Notes under the pieces: model-generated
What the model was told of the DNA's origin: nothing
What the model saw: only the letters and a program-made list of their open reading frames with translations
Databases searched by the model: none
Shown: positions 47,757 to 57,059 of the stretch, one piece after another
Layout: each line of letters opens with the position of its first letter
How positions within the stretch are numbered: position 1 is the stretch's first letter
DNA from: Rhodococcus sp. 1163
Lineage (GTDB): Bacteria; Actinomycetota; Actinomycetes; Mycobacteriales; Mycobacteriaceae
Assembly (NCBI RefSeq): GCF_002091985.1
Contig: NZ_MKKX01000018.1
Location: forward strand, 250,501 to 314,500
Reading direction: 5' to 3'
Length of the DNA stretch: 64,000 nt
Program-made: the position numbers and the translations under genes

Positions 47757-48093
47757 GACCCCAGGCTACCGCTCGGAACAACCCTTCTCGATGCCGCCTG
47801 ACTTATCCGATTTGTCCATTACCTCCCCTTTACCAACTTTAGGTCAGTCGAGTACCTAGGGGTCTGGATGTAACCATGGGTCTCGTACACCACGCGTGCT
47901 CGACCGATCGGACGAGAACGCAGGTCCTCGCGGGCGGGTCCCGATTCGGGATTCACACCTCACGAGGGCGGGTCTTGCTTCACCGAGGACCCCGTAGGGG
48001 TGAAGACACACCAGCAGTACCGGACACATCAGCAGTACCGGACACATCAGCGATCGATCAAACGCGATTCAGCACGCAGGAGGACACGAGAAG
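47757..48093. other. Regulatory/leader region of bldC and DUF4229
   Basis: About 340 bases without a gene. It holds the promoters of DUF4229 (leftward) and bldC (rightward), a nested hairpin at 47978-48005 (CTTCA/TGAAG outside, CCCC/GGGG inside), and the 18-bp tandem repeat at 48012-48047. The long, structured bldC leader suggests post-transcriptional control; this is inference. Confidence 0.55.
48012..48047 (+). repeat. Two 18-bp tandem repeats in the bldC leader
   Basis: cagcagtaccggacacat occurs twice in direct succession, followed by a partial third copy (cagc). It lies 47 bases before the bldC ATG. Confidence 0.9.
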
Positions 48094-48306
48094 ATGAGCG
48101 CACCAACTCTGCACAAGGCTCAGGATTCACTGCTCACACCGGGGCAGGTAGCGGCGCTCTTTCATGTCGATCCGAAGACTGTGACCCGATGGGCACACGC
48201 AGGACGGCTCGGATCACTTCGGACACCCGGCGGCCACCGTCGTTTCCGTGAGTCCGAGGTCATGGCTTTGCTGACCTCGCTGACCACCGAGGCCGGACAC
48301 AGGTAG
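48094..48306 (+). CDS. bldC: BldC-type MerR-like DNA-binding protein
   Basis: 70 residues, a single winged HTH: LLTPGQVAALFHVDPKTVTRWAHAGRLGSLRTPGGHRRFRESEV. BldC regulators control the timing of development in Streptomyces and exist in most actinobacteria. ATG start with AGGA about 12 bases upstream. Long structured leader upstream and a hairpin downstream make it a stand-alone unit. Confidence 0.95.
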   Translation: MSAPTLHKAQDSLLTPGQVAALFHVDPKTVTRWAHAGRLGSLRTPGGHRRFRESEVMALLTSLTTEAGHR

Positions 48307-48347
48307 CTCGCCGCTCACACAGAAGAGGCGATTCTCAGGAAACTGCG

Positions 48348-48390
48348 AGCCGCGTGGGGTGCACATCGCATCCCCACGCGGCTACCCTCT
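48348..48390 (+). terminator. Terminator after bldC
   Basis: 12-bp stem AGCCGCGTGGGG / CCCCACGCGGCT with a 12-base loop, followed by ACCCTCTT. Confidence 0.75.
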
Positions 48391-48406
48391 TATGAGGAGG
48401 TGCGAC

Positions 48407-48607
48407 ATGATCTATCTTTTGGCGATGATCGGCTTGGTAGCAGTGATCGTCTTGTTCTGGAAGGCGTTCGGTCCGACGATGCAGGAACCCGCAGGCAAGG
48501 TGATCGGGCCTGACGACGACCCAGAATTCCTGTGGAAGATGAATCGCGATACTCGACGCTCGGGCACCGATGGTCAGGATTCGGGAAAACAAGATCAACC
48601 AGAGTAA
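48407..48607 (+). CDS. Short membrane-anchored protein
   Basis: 66 residues: one N-terminal membrane segment (MIYLLAMIGLVAVIVLFWKAF) and a hydrophilic tail (PDDDPEFLWKMNRDTRRSG). AGGAGG lies 6 bases before the ATG. Too short to name. Common as a conserved small protein near the ccs region in this group, I believe. Confidence 0.75.
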   Translation: MIYLLAMIGLVAVIVLFWKAFGPTMQEPAGKVIGPDDDPEFLWKMNRDTRRSGTDGQDSGKQDQPE

Positions 48608-48646
48608 CGAGCGAGACGGGTGAACCGTCCTCGCGCCTCTGTCTGC

Positions 48647-48669
48647 AGCCCGCTCCTCAGGAGCGGGCT
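48647..48669. terminator. Bidirectional terminator
   Basis: 10-bp stem AGCCCGCTCC / GGAGCGGGCT with loop TCA, which contains the stop of the ParA-like gene on the minus strand. Followed by TGTTCTTGTCC on the plus strand. Confidence 0.8.
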
Positions 48670-50048
48670 GTTCTTGTCCGATCTTCCGTGCGCGCGGCGT
48701 CCGGCCGAGTGCTGGGGAAGTCTGCGGCTACGGCAGCAGCCAATTCCAACAGAGCGAACCGAGTCTTGGGTTTGAGTCGACCGAGGTCGATCTCCGCTCC
48801 CTCTTCCAGGTGCGGGTCGAAGGGCACGAGCACGACTTGCCTGCAGCGTTGCGCAAAGTGCTCGACCACCTTTGCCAAATCGACTTTCCCCGCTCGCGGC
48901 CGCACGGCATTGACGACGGCTACCGAGGATCGAACGAGATCTCGGTAGCCGTGTGCGTCGAGCCAATCGAGGGTGGCCGACGCACTCCTAGCCCCGTCGA
49001 CCGAGCTGGAACTGACCACAACCAGTGAATCGGAGCCGGACAGGATGCTGTCCATGGCGGAGTGCATCAAACCGGTACCGCAATCGGTCAGGACGATGCT
49101 GTAGAACTTTTCGAGCAGATCGACGGCGCGATCGTAGTCGCTGCCGCTGAATGCTTCCGACACAGCAGGGTCGGAGTCCGACGCAAGCACCTCGAGCCTG
49201 AACTCGTTCTGCGAGGTGTATCCGCGTACGTCGCTGTATCGATCCAAACTGTCGATGTCGCGCAGCATGTTTCGCACTGTCGCCGGCGTTTCGATGGGCA
49301 CTTTCTGACTCAGCGTGCCTCGATCGGGATTGGCGTCGACAGCTATGACGCGGTCGCCTCTGATGTCCGCGAACATGGATCCGAGAGTCGCCGTAGTCGT
49401 GGTCTTTCCGACGCCGCCCTTGAGGCTGAGCACCGACACTCGGTAGCAGCCGACCAGTTGGCGGTCGACCTGTCGAACGAGGCGCAATTGTTTTTCGTCC
49501 CGCGGACTGTTGCCCAGGTTCACCCGCTTGCCCGACGCGGAATACAGCCACCGGCGCCAACCCGATAGTGGCGCGGGGCTGACCTGTTTCACCAGCAACG
49601 CATTGGTCAGATCGAGTGCGGACGAAGCGATTACCGGCGTAGGTAGCGAAGTCTGCGGCGCAGTGCGTGGATGCCGATCCTCGGTCGGCATCGGTACCGG
49701 CGTCGACCGGAAACCAGGGTCGGGTGCAGTTTCGACCATAGCCTCAGGTGGGTCGAGCAGGGCCTCGGGTGCAGCGTCGGCTGGCGGCTCGGCGATCGTG
49801 ACAACAGGAGCCTCGGCCTCGTGCACCGCTGCAGCCACGGGTTCAGGTTCAGGCTCACGGGATGGAGCCTCCACCGGCGCGACGACCGAGGCCGTGACGC
49901 CCAGTGGTGTGGCTTCTGGCGGTGTGACTTCTGGAGGGGTGACTGCTGGAGGCGTGACTTCAGCAGGTGTAGTGATCGACGAAGGCCGGTCCTCGTCCGG
50001 CTCTTCCGGCCGCACCGCCTGCCACGAACTCATTTGCCAATCGGCCAT
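48657..50048 (-). CDS. EspI/ParA-like ATPase with Pro/Ala/Thr-rich N-terminus
   Basis: 463 residues. N-terminal 165 residues are low complexity and contain tandem TPPEV/TPPAV repeats. Then WRRWLYSASGKRVNLGNSPRDE and a deviant Walker A KGGVGKTT at 210-217, ALD-like VIAVDANPDRGTLSQKV, and IVLTDCGTGLMHSAM. This matches EspI of the ESX system and the mycobacterial protein next to the cytochrome c genes. No ESX genes lie nearby. Probable membrane-process-linked ATPase; role unknown. Confidence 0.85.
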   Translation of the reverse strand: MADWQMSSWQAVRPEEPDEDRPSSITTPAEVTPPAVTPPEVTPPEATPLGVTASVVAPVEAPSREPEPEPVAAAVHEAEAPVVTIAEPPADAAPEALLDPPEAMVETAPDPGFRSTPVPMPTEDRHPRTAPQTSLPTPVIASSALDLTNALLVKQVSPAPLSGWRRWLYSASGKRVNLGNSPRDEKQLRLVRQVDRQLVGCYRVSVLSLKGGVGKTTTTATLGSMFADIRGDRVIAVDANPDRGTLSQKVPIETPATVRNMLRDIDSLDRYSDVRGYTSQNEFRLEVLASDSDPAVSEAFSGSDYDRAVDLLEKFYSIVLTDCGTGLMHSAMDSILSGSDSLVVVSSSSVDGARSASATLDWLDAHGYRDLVRSSVAVVNAVRPRAGKVDLAKVVEHFAQRCRQVVLVPFDPHLEEGAEIDLGRLKPKTRFALLELAAAVAADFPSTRPDAARTEDRTRTARS

Positions 50049-50140
50049 GAACTTGTCCCCCCACCGTTACCGAGACAGGTGACGCGCTCCCCAGCACGCC
50101 ACCTTCGGTCCTGCCAATAATTTCAGGCGGACGTTACCAG

Positions 50141-51109
50141 CTAGTTCAGACCGGCATAGGAGTGCAGACCGGAGACCACCATATTGATGATGAAGAGGTT
50201 GAACAACATGGTGACGAAACCACCGACGTTGATCCAGGCTGCGCGGGTGTTCCGCCATCCCGACGTTGCACGAGCATGCAGGTACGCGGCGTAGATGACC
50301 CAGGTGATGAAGGACATCGTTTCCTTGGGATCCCAGCCCCAGAAGCGACCCCACGCTGCTTCTGCCCAGATTGCACCGAGGATGACGCCTGCACCGAACA
50401 GAGGGAACGCCATGATCGTCGTCTTGTACGCGAGCCGATCGAGCGCTTGAGCGTCGGGCAGCTTGGCGGCGAATCTGCCGAGCGCGGTGCTCTTCTCCTC
50501 GCCGGCGGGCTGCTTGATGCGCAGCAGAAACAGCAGGCTCGCGACGCCGGAGACGAGCAGGATTCCACTGCCGACGCTGACGATGGTGACGTGGATAGGC
50601 AGCCAGTAGGAGCGCAGTGCAGGCACGACGGGTGCTGCGTCGGCGTAGAGCTTCGTGGCGGCAAGGAACATCAGAATGATGATCGGCGCCAGGACGAAGA
50701 CGAGCATCGGGCGCATCGCTCGCTTACGCAGCAACACGATCGAGGTCAGGGTCGCAGCGGCGGTGGCCATGGTGACGAACTCGTACATGTTGCCCAGCGG
50801 GAACCGGTGCGTTGCGAACCCGCGCAGGACGACCGCTGCGACATGCAGCACGAGTGCGAGGATCAGCAGCGCGTATCCCATACCGGCCAGACGCTCGGAC
50901 AGCGGACGCTTCGGCGCGTCGGCAATGCGCCCCGGGCCGGTGGCTGTCGCGATCGGCGCACCGGAGCCGACAAGTTCCTCGGAGTGGACGGCCGAGGCCT
51001 TCACCGAGGCGTACTGCGCAATGAGCAGGATGAATGCGAGTACGTAGATCGTGAATGAGGACTCGAAAGACCAGTCGCTGTACTGCGAGAGCGTCTCGTT
51101 AATCGGCAT
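50141..51109 (-). CDS. ccsB: Cytochrome c biogenesis protein CcsB (CcsA/ResC type)
   Basis: 322 residues with about eight membrane segments. The Trp-rich heme-handling motif is in AEAAWGRFWGWDPKETMSFITW, and conserved His in FATHRFPLGNMYEF and further on. With ResB it forms the System II heme lyase that exports heme and attaches it to apocytochrome c outside the membrane. ATG start, 3 bases after resB. Confidence 0.95.
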   Translation of the reverse strand: MPINETLSQYSDWSFESSFTIYVLAFILLIAQYASVKASAVHSEELVGSGAPIATATGPGRIADAPKRPLSERLAGMGYALLILALVLHVAAVVLRGFATHRFPLGNMYEFVTMATAAATLTSIVLLRKRAMRPMLVFVLAPIIILMFLAATKLYADAAPVVPALRSYWLPIHVTIVSVGSGILLVSGVASLLFLLRIKQPAGEEKSTALGRFAAKLPDAQALDRLAYKTTIMAFPLFGAGVILGAIWAEAAWGRFWGWDPKETMSFITWVIYAAYLHARATSGWRNTRAAWINVGGFVTMLFNLFIINMVVSGLHSYAGLN

Positions 51110-51112
51110 CGG

Positions 51113-52756
51113 TCAGTTCTCCTGGTCGTTCTTCGTGTTCACAGAGTTTGCGTCGACAGTTTTCACGTCGGCAATCAGACGCTCGCAGAGGTTGTCGAAC
51201 TCCTCACCCCACCCGGCCTGATCGGTACGAGCCAACCCGCCAAGTTCTACTACAGTACGTCGTGGGTCAGCATCCGCAAGGAGTCGGACCCACACTCGGC
51301 GCCTCTTGATCACCAGCGAGACCAGCAGTCCGCTCATCATCGTCAGCGCGAAAACGAGCACCCAGGTCTGCGCCGGATCGTGCGACACCTGCAGATTCAC
51401 GAACTCTTCGGCACCGTCGAATCGGACCGTCGTGCCGTCGGACAGCGTCGACGCCTCACCTGGCTTCAGGTTGATTCGGTCCTGCTTGACGAGCCTGCCT
51501 TGGTTGATCATCTCCTGGTTCAGCGTGAACAGTGACTGCGGAAGTCCGGTATCGAGTCCGGTGTCACCCTTGTAGATGTCGATGGCGACGGCGGGGTCGG
51601 TCATCGCCGGGAAGCTGGAGGAGAGCAGCTTGTCGTGGAAGAACGCAGTCGGTGCGAATAGGCCCTCGATCGCGATCTGGTTCTTGCGACGGTCCTCTGC
51701 GTCGGGGTAGAGCCCTCCCGGTGGGTCGATGCGCATCACGCCGCTGGAGAGGAAGGTCGTGGCGTCGGTCGGTTGCCACTGGATGGTCTCGGTGCGGGTT
51801 TCGCCGTTCGGGAAGGTCACCGTGAATGTCGGTGCGTATCCGTGGCCTTGCAGGTAGACACGGTCCCCTGCCACCCGTAGCGGATGGTTGACCTGCAGGA
51901 CATCGGACTTCCAGACATTGTTCGCGAGGTCGTCCCCTGCCTGGTACTCGATGTTGGACGTGAACTGCTCGGCCTGACCGTTCTCCAGGTAGTCGGCCTT
52001 GAAATCCTCGACCCGGACGCACAGTGGTTCGAGTCCGGTGCCGTCGACGAGGTTGCCTGCGCGGAAACTGTCGTAAATTGCCGGTGAGGTGCTACAGATC
52101 CCTGGCCCGTCGTTGGCGATGACCACGACGTTGCCTTCGTATCCGAACAGCTTGCCCAGCGCGATGGCGGCAAGGAGCAGGACGAGCGAGATATGGAAGA
52201 CGAGGTTGCCGAACTCTCGGAGGTACCCCTTCTCCGCAGACAGCGTCACCTCCCCGTTGCTTTCACGCTTCTCCACGCGCCAGCCGCGCAATTGTGCCTG
52301 CACGATTGCTGCAGTGTCCTCGGGTGACCCGTCGGCGACGTACCGACGATGGTGCGGAAGTCGCGACAGGTTCCGGGGAGCCCGAACAGGTCTGGTACGC
52401 AAGGCTTTTCCGTGCTCTATGCAGCGCGGAAGAATGCAGCCGATGAGTGAGACGAACAGCAGTACGTAGATGGCGGTGAACCAGAAGCTGCTGAAGACGT
52501 CGAACAGTTCCAGCTTGTCCATCAGCGGGCCGAGCGTCGGGCGGGCGGCGATGTACTCGTCGACCTTGCCCGCGTTGAGGCTGCGTTGGGGAACCAATGC
52601 ACCGGGAATCGCCGCGAAGGCCAGCAGGAAGAGCAGCACGAGCGCCGTCCGCATGCTCGTCAGGCCACGCCAGGTGTTGCGGGCGCCTGCGAGGACGCGT
52701 CGCGGCGGGGATTGGCGCCGGGGCGCCTGCTCCGGCCGGGTGTCGAGATCGGTCAT
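51113..52756 (-). CDS. resB: Cytochrome c biogenesis protein ResB (Ccs1)
   Basis: 547 residues. N-terminal membrane segments (TSMRTALVLLFLLAFAAIPGALVPQ and two more) and a large external domain, ending in a last membrane segment. Family motif: LVPQRSLNAGKVDEY and the conserved region NPG-like PPGGLYPDAEDRR. Partner of CcsB. ATG start, overlapping the ccdA stop by 4 bases. Confidence 0.94.
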   Translation of the reverse strand: MTDLDTRPEQAPRRQSPPRRVLAGARNTWRGLTSMRTALVLLFLLAFAAIPGALVPQRSLNAGKVDEYIAARPTLGPLMDKLELFDVFSSFWFTAIYVLLFVSLIGCILPRCIEHGKALRTRPVRAPRNLSRLPHHRRYVADGSPEDTAAIVQAQLRGWRVEKRESNGEVTLSAEKGYLREFGNLVFHISLVLLLAAIALGKLFGYEGNVVVIANDGPGICSTSPAIYDSFRAGNLVDGTGLEPLCVRVEDFKADYLENGQAEQFTSNIEYQAGDDLANNVWKSDVLQVNHPLRVAGDRVYLQGHGYAPTFTVTFPNGETRTETIQWQPTDATTFLSSGVMRIDPPGGLYPDAEDRRKNQIAIEGLFAPTAFFHDKLLSSSFPAMTDPAVAIDIYKGDTGLDTGLPQSLFTLNQEMINQGRLVKQDRINLKPGEASTLSDGTTVRFDGAEEFVNLQVSHDPAQTWVLVFALTMMSGLLVSLVIKRRRVWVRLLADADPRRTVVELGGLARTDQAGWGEEFDNLCERLIADVKTVDANSVNTKNDQEN

Positions 52757-53574
52757 ATCGGCAACACCACGTCCGATACGAAAGCGTCACGGACCCAACC
52801 GACGAACACGTCCCACGCGCCGGTCACGAGGGCAATTCCTACTGCTATCAACATGATTCCGCCGAATACCTGTATCTGTCGTGAATGGGTACGAAGCCAG
52901 CCGACTCCGCGAAGTGCGCTGACCGATCCGAAGGCGAGAATGACGAACGGCAATCCGAGTCCGAGGCAGTACGCGACGATGAGTATCACTCCGCGTGCCG
53001 CCGTCGCCCCTTCGGTTCCCGCGGCGAGCGAGATGACGCCCGCGAGGGTCGGTCCGAGGCACGGGGTCCATCCCAATGCGAACACGCCACCGAGCAGTGG
53101 TGCGCCGACGAGACTGCCGACTCGGCGCGGCTCGAATCGGACGTCGCGCTGCAGGGCAGGCACCAGTCCGACGAACACCAACCCCATTGCGATGGTGACG
53201 ACGCCACCTATTCGCATCAGCAGTTCGCGATTGACTGCCAGTACCGAGATCGCGCCGAAGACCGTGGCCGTCGCCAGTACGAACACCACGGTGAAGCCGA
53301 GGACGAACAGCCCTGCCGCACCGGCGACTCGCATGCGAGTCCGAGTCCGCACCTTCGTCGTCGCAGCTTCCGTCGCGGTCACCGCCGGTGCGTCGGCCCC
53401 GACTACCCCCGCGAGATACGACAGATATCCGGGAACCAGCGGAACCACGCACGGCGACGCGAACGAGACGAGACCGGCGAGCACGCACACGCCGAAGGCG
53501 AGGACGAGTGGACCCGTCGACGCCGTCGTCTGAAACGTCTCGCCGATGCCCGCCAAGTGGACCGTGTTACTCAC
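52753..53574 (-). CDS. ccdA: Thiol-disulfide transport protein CcdA
   Basis: 273 residues, six membrane segments. The redox Cys pair is Cys41-like in SFASPCVVPLVPGYL and in GWTPCLGPTLAG, the positions used by CcdA to pass electrons across the membrane. It reduces the external thioredoxin-like protein encoded upstream. GTG start, overlapping that gene's stop by 4 bases. Confidence 0.95.
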   Translation of the reverse strand: MSNTVHLAGIGETFQTTASTGPLVLAFGVCVLAGLVSFASPCVVPLVPGYLSYLAGVVGADAPAVTATEAATTKVRTRTRMRVAGAAGLFVLGFTVVFVLATATVFGAISVLAVNRELLMRIGGVVTIAMGLVFVGLVPALQRDVRFEPRRVGSLVGAPLLGGVFALGWTPCLGPTLAGVISLAAGTEGATAARGVILIVAYCLGLGLPFVILAFGSVSALRGVGWLRTHSRQIQVFGGIMLIAVGIALVTGAWDVFVGWVRDAFVSDVVLPI

Positions 53575-54173
53575 TGTTGCTCGGGCCCCTCGCCCGCGAC
53601 CCGTTCGACGACGGGTTGCAGGTCCTCGGCGAGCAGTTCACGTAGGAAGACTGCTGCGACGCGGTGTTCCTTGTCGAGCACGATCGTGGTGGGAACCACC
53701 GAAGTCGGTATGCCGCCGAGAGCGGTGAGGGTGCGCATCGGGGGGTCGTAGATCGACGGGTAGGTCACGTTGTTGTCGATGACGAAGTCCTGGGCCTTGT
53801 CCTGGGCGTTGTCGCGGACGTTGATACCGAGGAACTGGACGCCGAGATCCTTGGTGTTCTCGTAGACCTCTTCGAGGTCGTCGGCCTCACCGCGGCACGG
53901 TCCGCACCACTGCCCCCAGACATTGATCACGACGGCCTTACCTTCGTAATCGGACAACGACGTCGTGTCGCCTTCGGTCATCAGGTCGGGCCCGGACAAC
54001 GTGCCGACCGTGCCGCGCTCGGACGGCGGGTCGTAGAAGATCTCGGTCTGGCCACCCGGCGAGACGAAGTCGAAGGTACCGCCGGTGGCAACCGCGTCGG
54101 TGCCGGTAGCGCAGGCGCCGAGCAGTGCCACCACGGAGATGCCGGCAGATGCGGCAGTGAGAAATCTACGCAC
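53571..54173 (-). CDS. Thioredoxin-like lipoprotein, ResA/TlpA type
   Basis: 200 residues. Type II signal peptide with lipobox LGAC (Cys about residue 21), then a thioredoxin fold with active site WCGPC in VINVWGQWCGPCRGE, and the cis-Pro segment IPTSVVPTTIVLD. Reduces apocytochrome c heme-site cysteines. GTG start at 54173, overlapping the phosphatase gene by 8 bases. The longer open frame upstream lies in that gene and is rejected. Confidence 0.93.
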   Translation of the reverse strand: MRRFLTAASAGISVVALLGACATGTDAVATGGTFDFVSPGGQTEIFYDPPSERGTVGTLSGPDLMTEGDTTSLSDYEGKAVVINVWGQWCGPCRGEADDLEEVYENTKDLGVQFLGINVRDNAQDKAQDFVIDNNVTYPSIYDPPMRTLTALGGIPTSVVPTTIVLDKEHRVAAVFLRELLAEDLQPVVERVAGEGPEQQ

Positions 54174-54840
54174 CGGTGATCCTGGGATCGCTGGCACCGC
54201 CGGGCTCGGAGTAGACGATGTCCACGAGGGTGTCGCCCTCGTAGACGAGAGAGGTGAGCGAAGCGAGACCGCACTGACGGTGCCGCGGGTCGTGCCAGAG
54301 TCGTTCTCCCTGCAGGAATCGCCGCAGTGTCCACACCGGCAACTGATGGCTGACGACGACGGCTTCGTGGCCCACCGCGGCGACACGTGCAGCTCCGACC
54401 GCGGCGAGCATGCGGTGCGCGATCTGTAGGTACGGCTCGCCCCACGACGGGGTGAACGGGTTACGTAGCTTCCACCAGTGGCGCGGACGGCTCAGAGCGC
54501 CGTCGCCGACTGCGACGCGAAGGCCCTCGAAGTCGTTTCCCGCTTCGATGAGGTTCTCGTCCTCCGCCACCGTGAGCCCGTGCGCCGCCGCGATCGGTGT
54601 CGCAGTTTCCTGCGCGCGTTGGAGCGGCGATGCGACAACGAGCGCTATGTCGTGTCCGGCAAGAGCATTGGCGACGGCAGTGGCTTGGGCCTGGCCCGTG
54701 ACCGACAGCCGGAATCCGGGGAGGCGTCCGTACAGGATGCCCTTCGGATTGTGCACTTCACCGTGACGCAGGACATGGACGATTGTCCTGCTGGCCTGGT
54801 GCGGATGCGTGGCGTCGTTCGTGGTGGGCGCGTCGGTCAC
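54166..54840 (-). CDS. Histidine phosphatase family protein
   Basis: 224 residues of the phosphoglycerate mutase-like superfamily: catalytic motif LRHGE, second His in VSHQLPVW, and Glu in EAGNDFEG. The substrate is unknown. Overlaps hemL by 4 bases upstream and the thioredoxin-like gene by 8 downstream. The same order exists in mycobacteria. Confidence 0.9.
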   Translation of the reverse strand: MTDAPTTNDATHPHQASRTIVHVLRHGEVHNPKGILYGRLPGFRLSVTGQAQATAVANALAGHDIALVVASPLQRAQETATPIAAAHGLTVAEDENLIEAGNDFEGLRVAVGDGALSRPRHWWKLRNPFTPSWGEPYLQIAHRMLAAVGAARVAAVGHEAVVVSHQLPVWTLRRFLQGERLWHDPRHRQCGLASLTSLVYEGDTLVDIVYSEPGGASDPRITGA

Positions 54841-56162
54841 TTGGAGGTTCCAGCTTCTGCTTGGGCTGCTGCACGAGCGGCGGCGGGTAGAGCGTCGGCG
54901 ATGATCGAGAAGGCTGTGTCGTCCAGGGCTGCGGAGACGAACCAGGCTTCGAATGCGCTCGGCGGCGGATAGACGCCGCGGGAGAGCAGGCCGTGGAAGA
55001 AGGCCGGGTAACGCCAGGTCTCGGCTGCCTTGGCACCTGCATAATCGGTGACCGGTCCGTCGGAGAAGAACACGCTCACCATAGTGCCCGCGAACTGCAC
55101 ATGATGACGAACGCCTGCCGCGGTGAGGGCATCGCCGAGGAGTCCGCCGAGCTGCTTGGAGTTGTTCTCGAGCTTTTCGTAGACCGCCGCATCGGCCAGT
55201 CGCAGGCTGGCCAGTCCGGCTGCGACGGCAACCGGGTTACCGGACAAGGTGCCCGCTTGGTAGACCGGACCGGCTGGGGCGAGGTAGGCCATGATGTCGG
55301 CGCGACCACCGAATGCAGCTGCGGGGAGCCCGCCGCTCATGACCTTGCCGAAGGTGTAGAGATCGCCTGCGACGCCGTCGATGCCGTACCAACCGGCGGC
55401 GCTGACACGGAATCCCGTCATCACTTCGTCCATGATCAGCAGTGCACCGTTGTCGGTGGCGATGCGACGTAGACCCTCGTTGAAGCCGGTGACCGGCGGG
55501 ACTGCGCCCATGTTGCCTGCGGCAGCCTCGGTGATGATGCAGGCGAACTCGCCTGGATTCTCCGCGAACGCGGTCTCGACGGCAGCGAGGTCGTTGTACG
55601 GAACCACGATCGTGTCGCCGGCCTGCGCACCCGTCACGCCTGGCGACGTCGGCAGCCCGAGTGTCGCGAGACCCGAGCCTGCATCGGCGAGCAACGCATC
55701 GACATGTCCGTGATAGCAGCCGGAGAACTTGAGGATCTTGGTGCGTCCGGTGAAACCGCGCGCGAGGCGGACCGCGCTCATCGTGGCCTCTGTGCCGGAA
55801 TTCACAAGGCGAATCTGCTCCACCGGACCCACACGGCCGATGATTTCCTCCGCGAGCTCGATTTCCCGCTGGGTCGGCGCGCCGAACGACAGGCCCGTCG
55901 CTGCTGCCTTCTGGACCGCTTCGACCACGACCGGATGGGCGTGTCCGTGGATCATCGGACCCCACGAGGAGATCAGGTCGACGTAGGACTTTCCGTCGGC
56001 GTCGATCATCGTGTATCCGCTGGCCTCGGCGATGAACCGTGGGGTTCCACCTACCGATTGGAAGGCGCGAACCGGGGAGTTCACTCCACCAGGAATCACC
56101 GCGCTCGCGCGCTCGAAGAGTCGGGCCGAAACAGGGGCATCGTCGCCGGTCGGAACAGTCAC
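54837..56162 (-). CDS. hemL: Glutamate-1-semialdehyde 2,1-aminomutase
   Basis: 441 residues, fold-type I PLP enzyme that makes 5-aminolevulinate for heme. PLP Lys is in [39 protein letters not shown] and [10 protein letters not shown] are conserved. Start GTG 56162 ([16 protein letters not shown]), preceded by TGGAG; the open frame further upstream is not used. Supplies heme for the ccs genes that follow. Confidence 0.95.
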   Translation of the reverse strand: MTVPTGDDAPVSARLFERASAVIPGGVNSPVRAFQSVGGTPRFIAEASGYTMIDADGKSYVDLISSWGPMIHGHAHPVVVEAVQKAAATGLSFGAPTQREIELAEEIIGRVGPVEQIRLVNSGTEATMSAVRLARGFTGRTKILKFSGCYHGHVDALLADAGSGLATLGLPTSPGVTGAQAGDTIVVPYNDLAAVETAFAENPGEFACIITEAAAGNMGAVPPVTGFNEGLRRIATDNGALLIMDEVMTGFRVSAAGWYGIDGVAGDLYTFGKVMSGGLPAAAFGGRADIMAYLAPAGPVYQAGTLSGNPVAVAAGLASLRLADAAVYEKLENNSKQLGGLLGDALTAAGVRHHVQFAGTMVSVFFSDGPVTDYAGAKAAETWRYPAFFHGLLSRGVYPPPSAFEAWFVSAALDDTAFSIIADALPAAARAAAQAEAGTSK

Positions 56163-56214
56163 GAACTCCAGTGTCCCAGGTTTACCCGTTTCGCCAACTA
56201 CAGGGCGTAATAAT

Positions 56215-56916
56215 TCACCGATCGCCACCGAGTTCGGCTCGATACGCCTGAAGTCTGTCGGCGAGCAGAATGGGCTGCGACAGTGCCGCCAAGTGCCCAC
56301 CGGGCATCTCGTCGAGGTCCATCCCGAGCCGTTCTGCTACGACTCTTCGCTGAAACTCGATCGGGAAGAAACGGTCCTCCGCACCCTGCAGGAAACGCGT
56401 CGGGACATCGGGCCACTGCGTCGACGGGTACGGAAGGACGAACGGGCCGTCGGATTGTTCGGGAGCACCACGCCGCATGGCCTCGGCAGTGACCTCAGGG
56501 GGAACGTCGTGAAAGAAGACGTCGGTAACGAGATCCTCGGTGTCGATCGAACGGCCCTCACGCTGTGCCTGTTCGGCTCGCGCCTGCGCCGACCCCGTCG
56601 CCTCCCACCACTCGCCCGGTGACTCTCCGGGCTTCGGCGTCATCGCATTGAGCAGGACGATCATCGAGACTTCTGTTCTCTGCGCGACGAGGGGCGCGGT
56701 GAAGCCGCCCAACGATTGCGCAACGAGAACATCGGTACCGACGCCACCCATCGCAGCAAGGACTGCGTCGGTGTACTCGACCAGACCGGCGTCCGGGTCG
56801 TCGGCCGGCAGGGTGACCGCGACGACGTCGTAGCCTCGTCGTACCAGCTCCGCTTCCAACAAATGCCAGTACCAGCCGTCGCCGCCCGCACCTGGAATCA
56901 GAACGAAATCGTGCAT
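56215..56916 (-). CDS. Alpha/beta hydrolase
   Basis: 233 residues. Nucleophile Ser in [12 protein letters not shown] at about residue 69, acid in AEDRFFP, His in PGGHLAA. Begins [32 protein letters not shown] lies before the ATG. Resembles small esterases of the salicylate-esterase/hydroxynitrile-lyase-like group. 52 bases upstream of hemL on the same strand. Substrate unknown. Confidence 0.85.
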   Translation of the reverse strand: MHDFVLIPGAGGDGWYWHLLEAELVRRGYDVVAVTLPADDPDAGLVEYTDAVLAAMGGVGTDVLVAQSLGGFTAPLVAQRTEVSMIVLLNAMTPKPGESPGEWWEATGSAQARAEQAQREGRSIDTEDLVTDVFFHDVPPEVTAEAMRRGAPEQSDGPFVLPYPSTQWPDVPTRFLQGAEDRFFPIEFQRRVVAERLGMDLDEMPGGHLAALSQPILLADRLQAYRAELGGDR

Positions 56917-56983
56917 CGACTTCTCCTGCCGTTTGCGGAAATATTTTAATGGCCGGCCGGCTGCGGGATGTAGCAACGACAAA

Positions 56984-57037
56984 ACCCGCCCGCCGAAGTT
57001 CCGCTCCCAATAGGAGAACAGACTTCGGCGGGCGGAC
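56984..57037 (-). terminator. Terminator after repeat-containing membrane protein
   Basis: 14-bp stem CCGCCCGCCGAAGT / ACTTCGGCGGGCGG around a 22-base loop, then a short T run (GGGTTTTGT) on the minus strand. Confidence 0.85.
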
Positions 57038-57059
57038 AGTAGAGAGCTACAGCTGAAAC

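Noticed and set aside
48657..50048. Type VII (ESX) secretion locus
   Set aside because: Only the EspI-like ATPase is present; no EsxAB, EccC, PE or PPE genes are visible.
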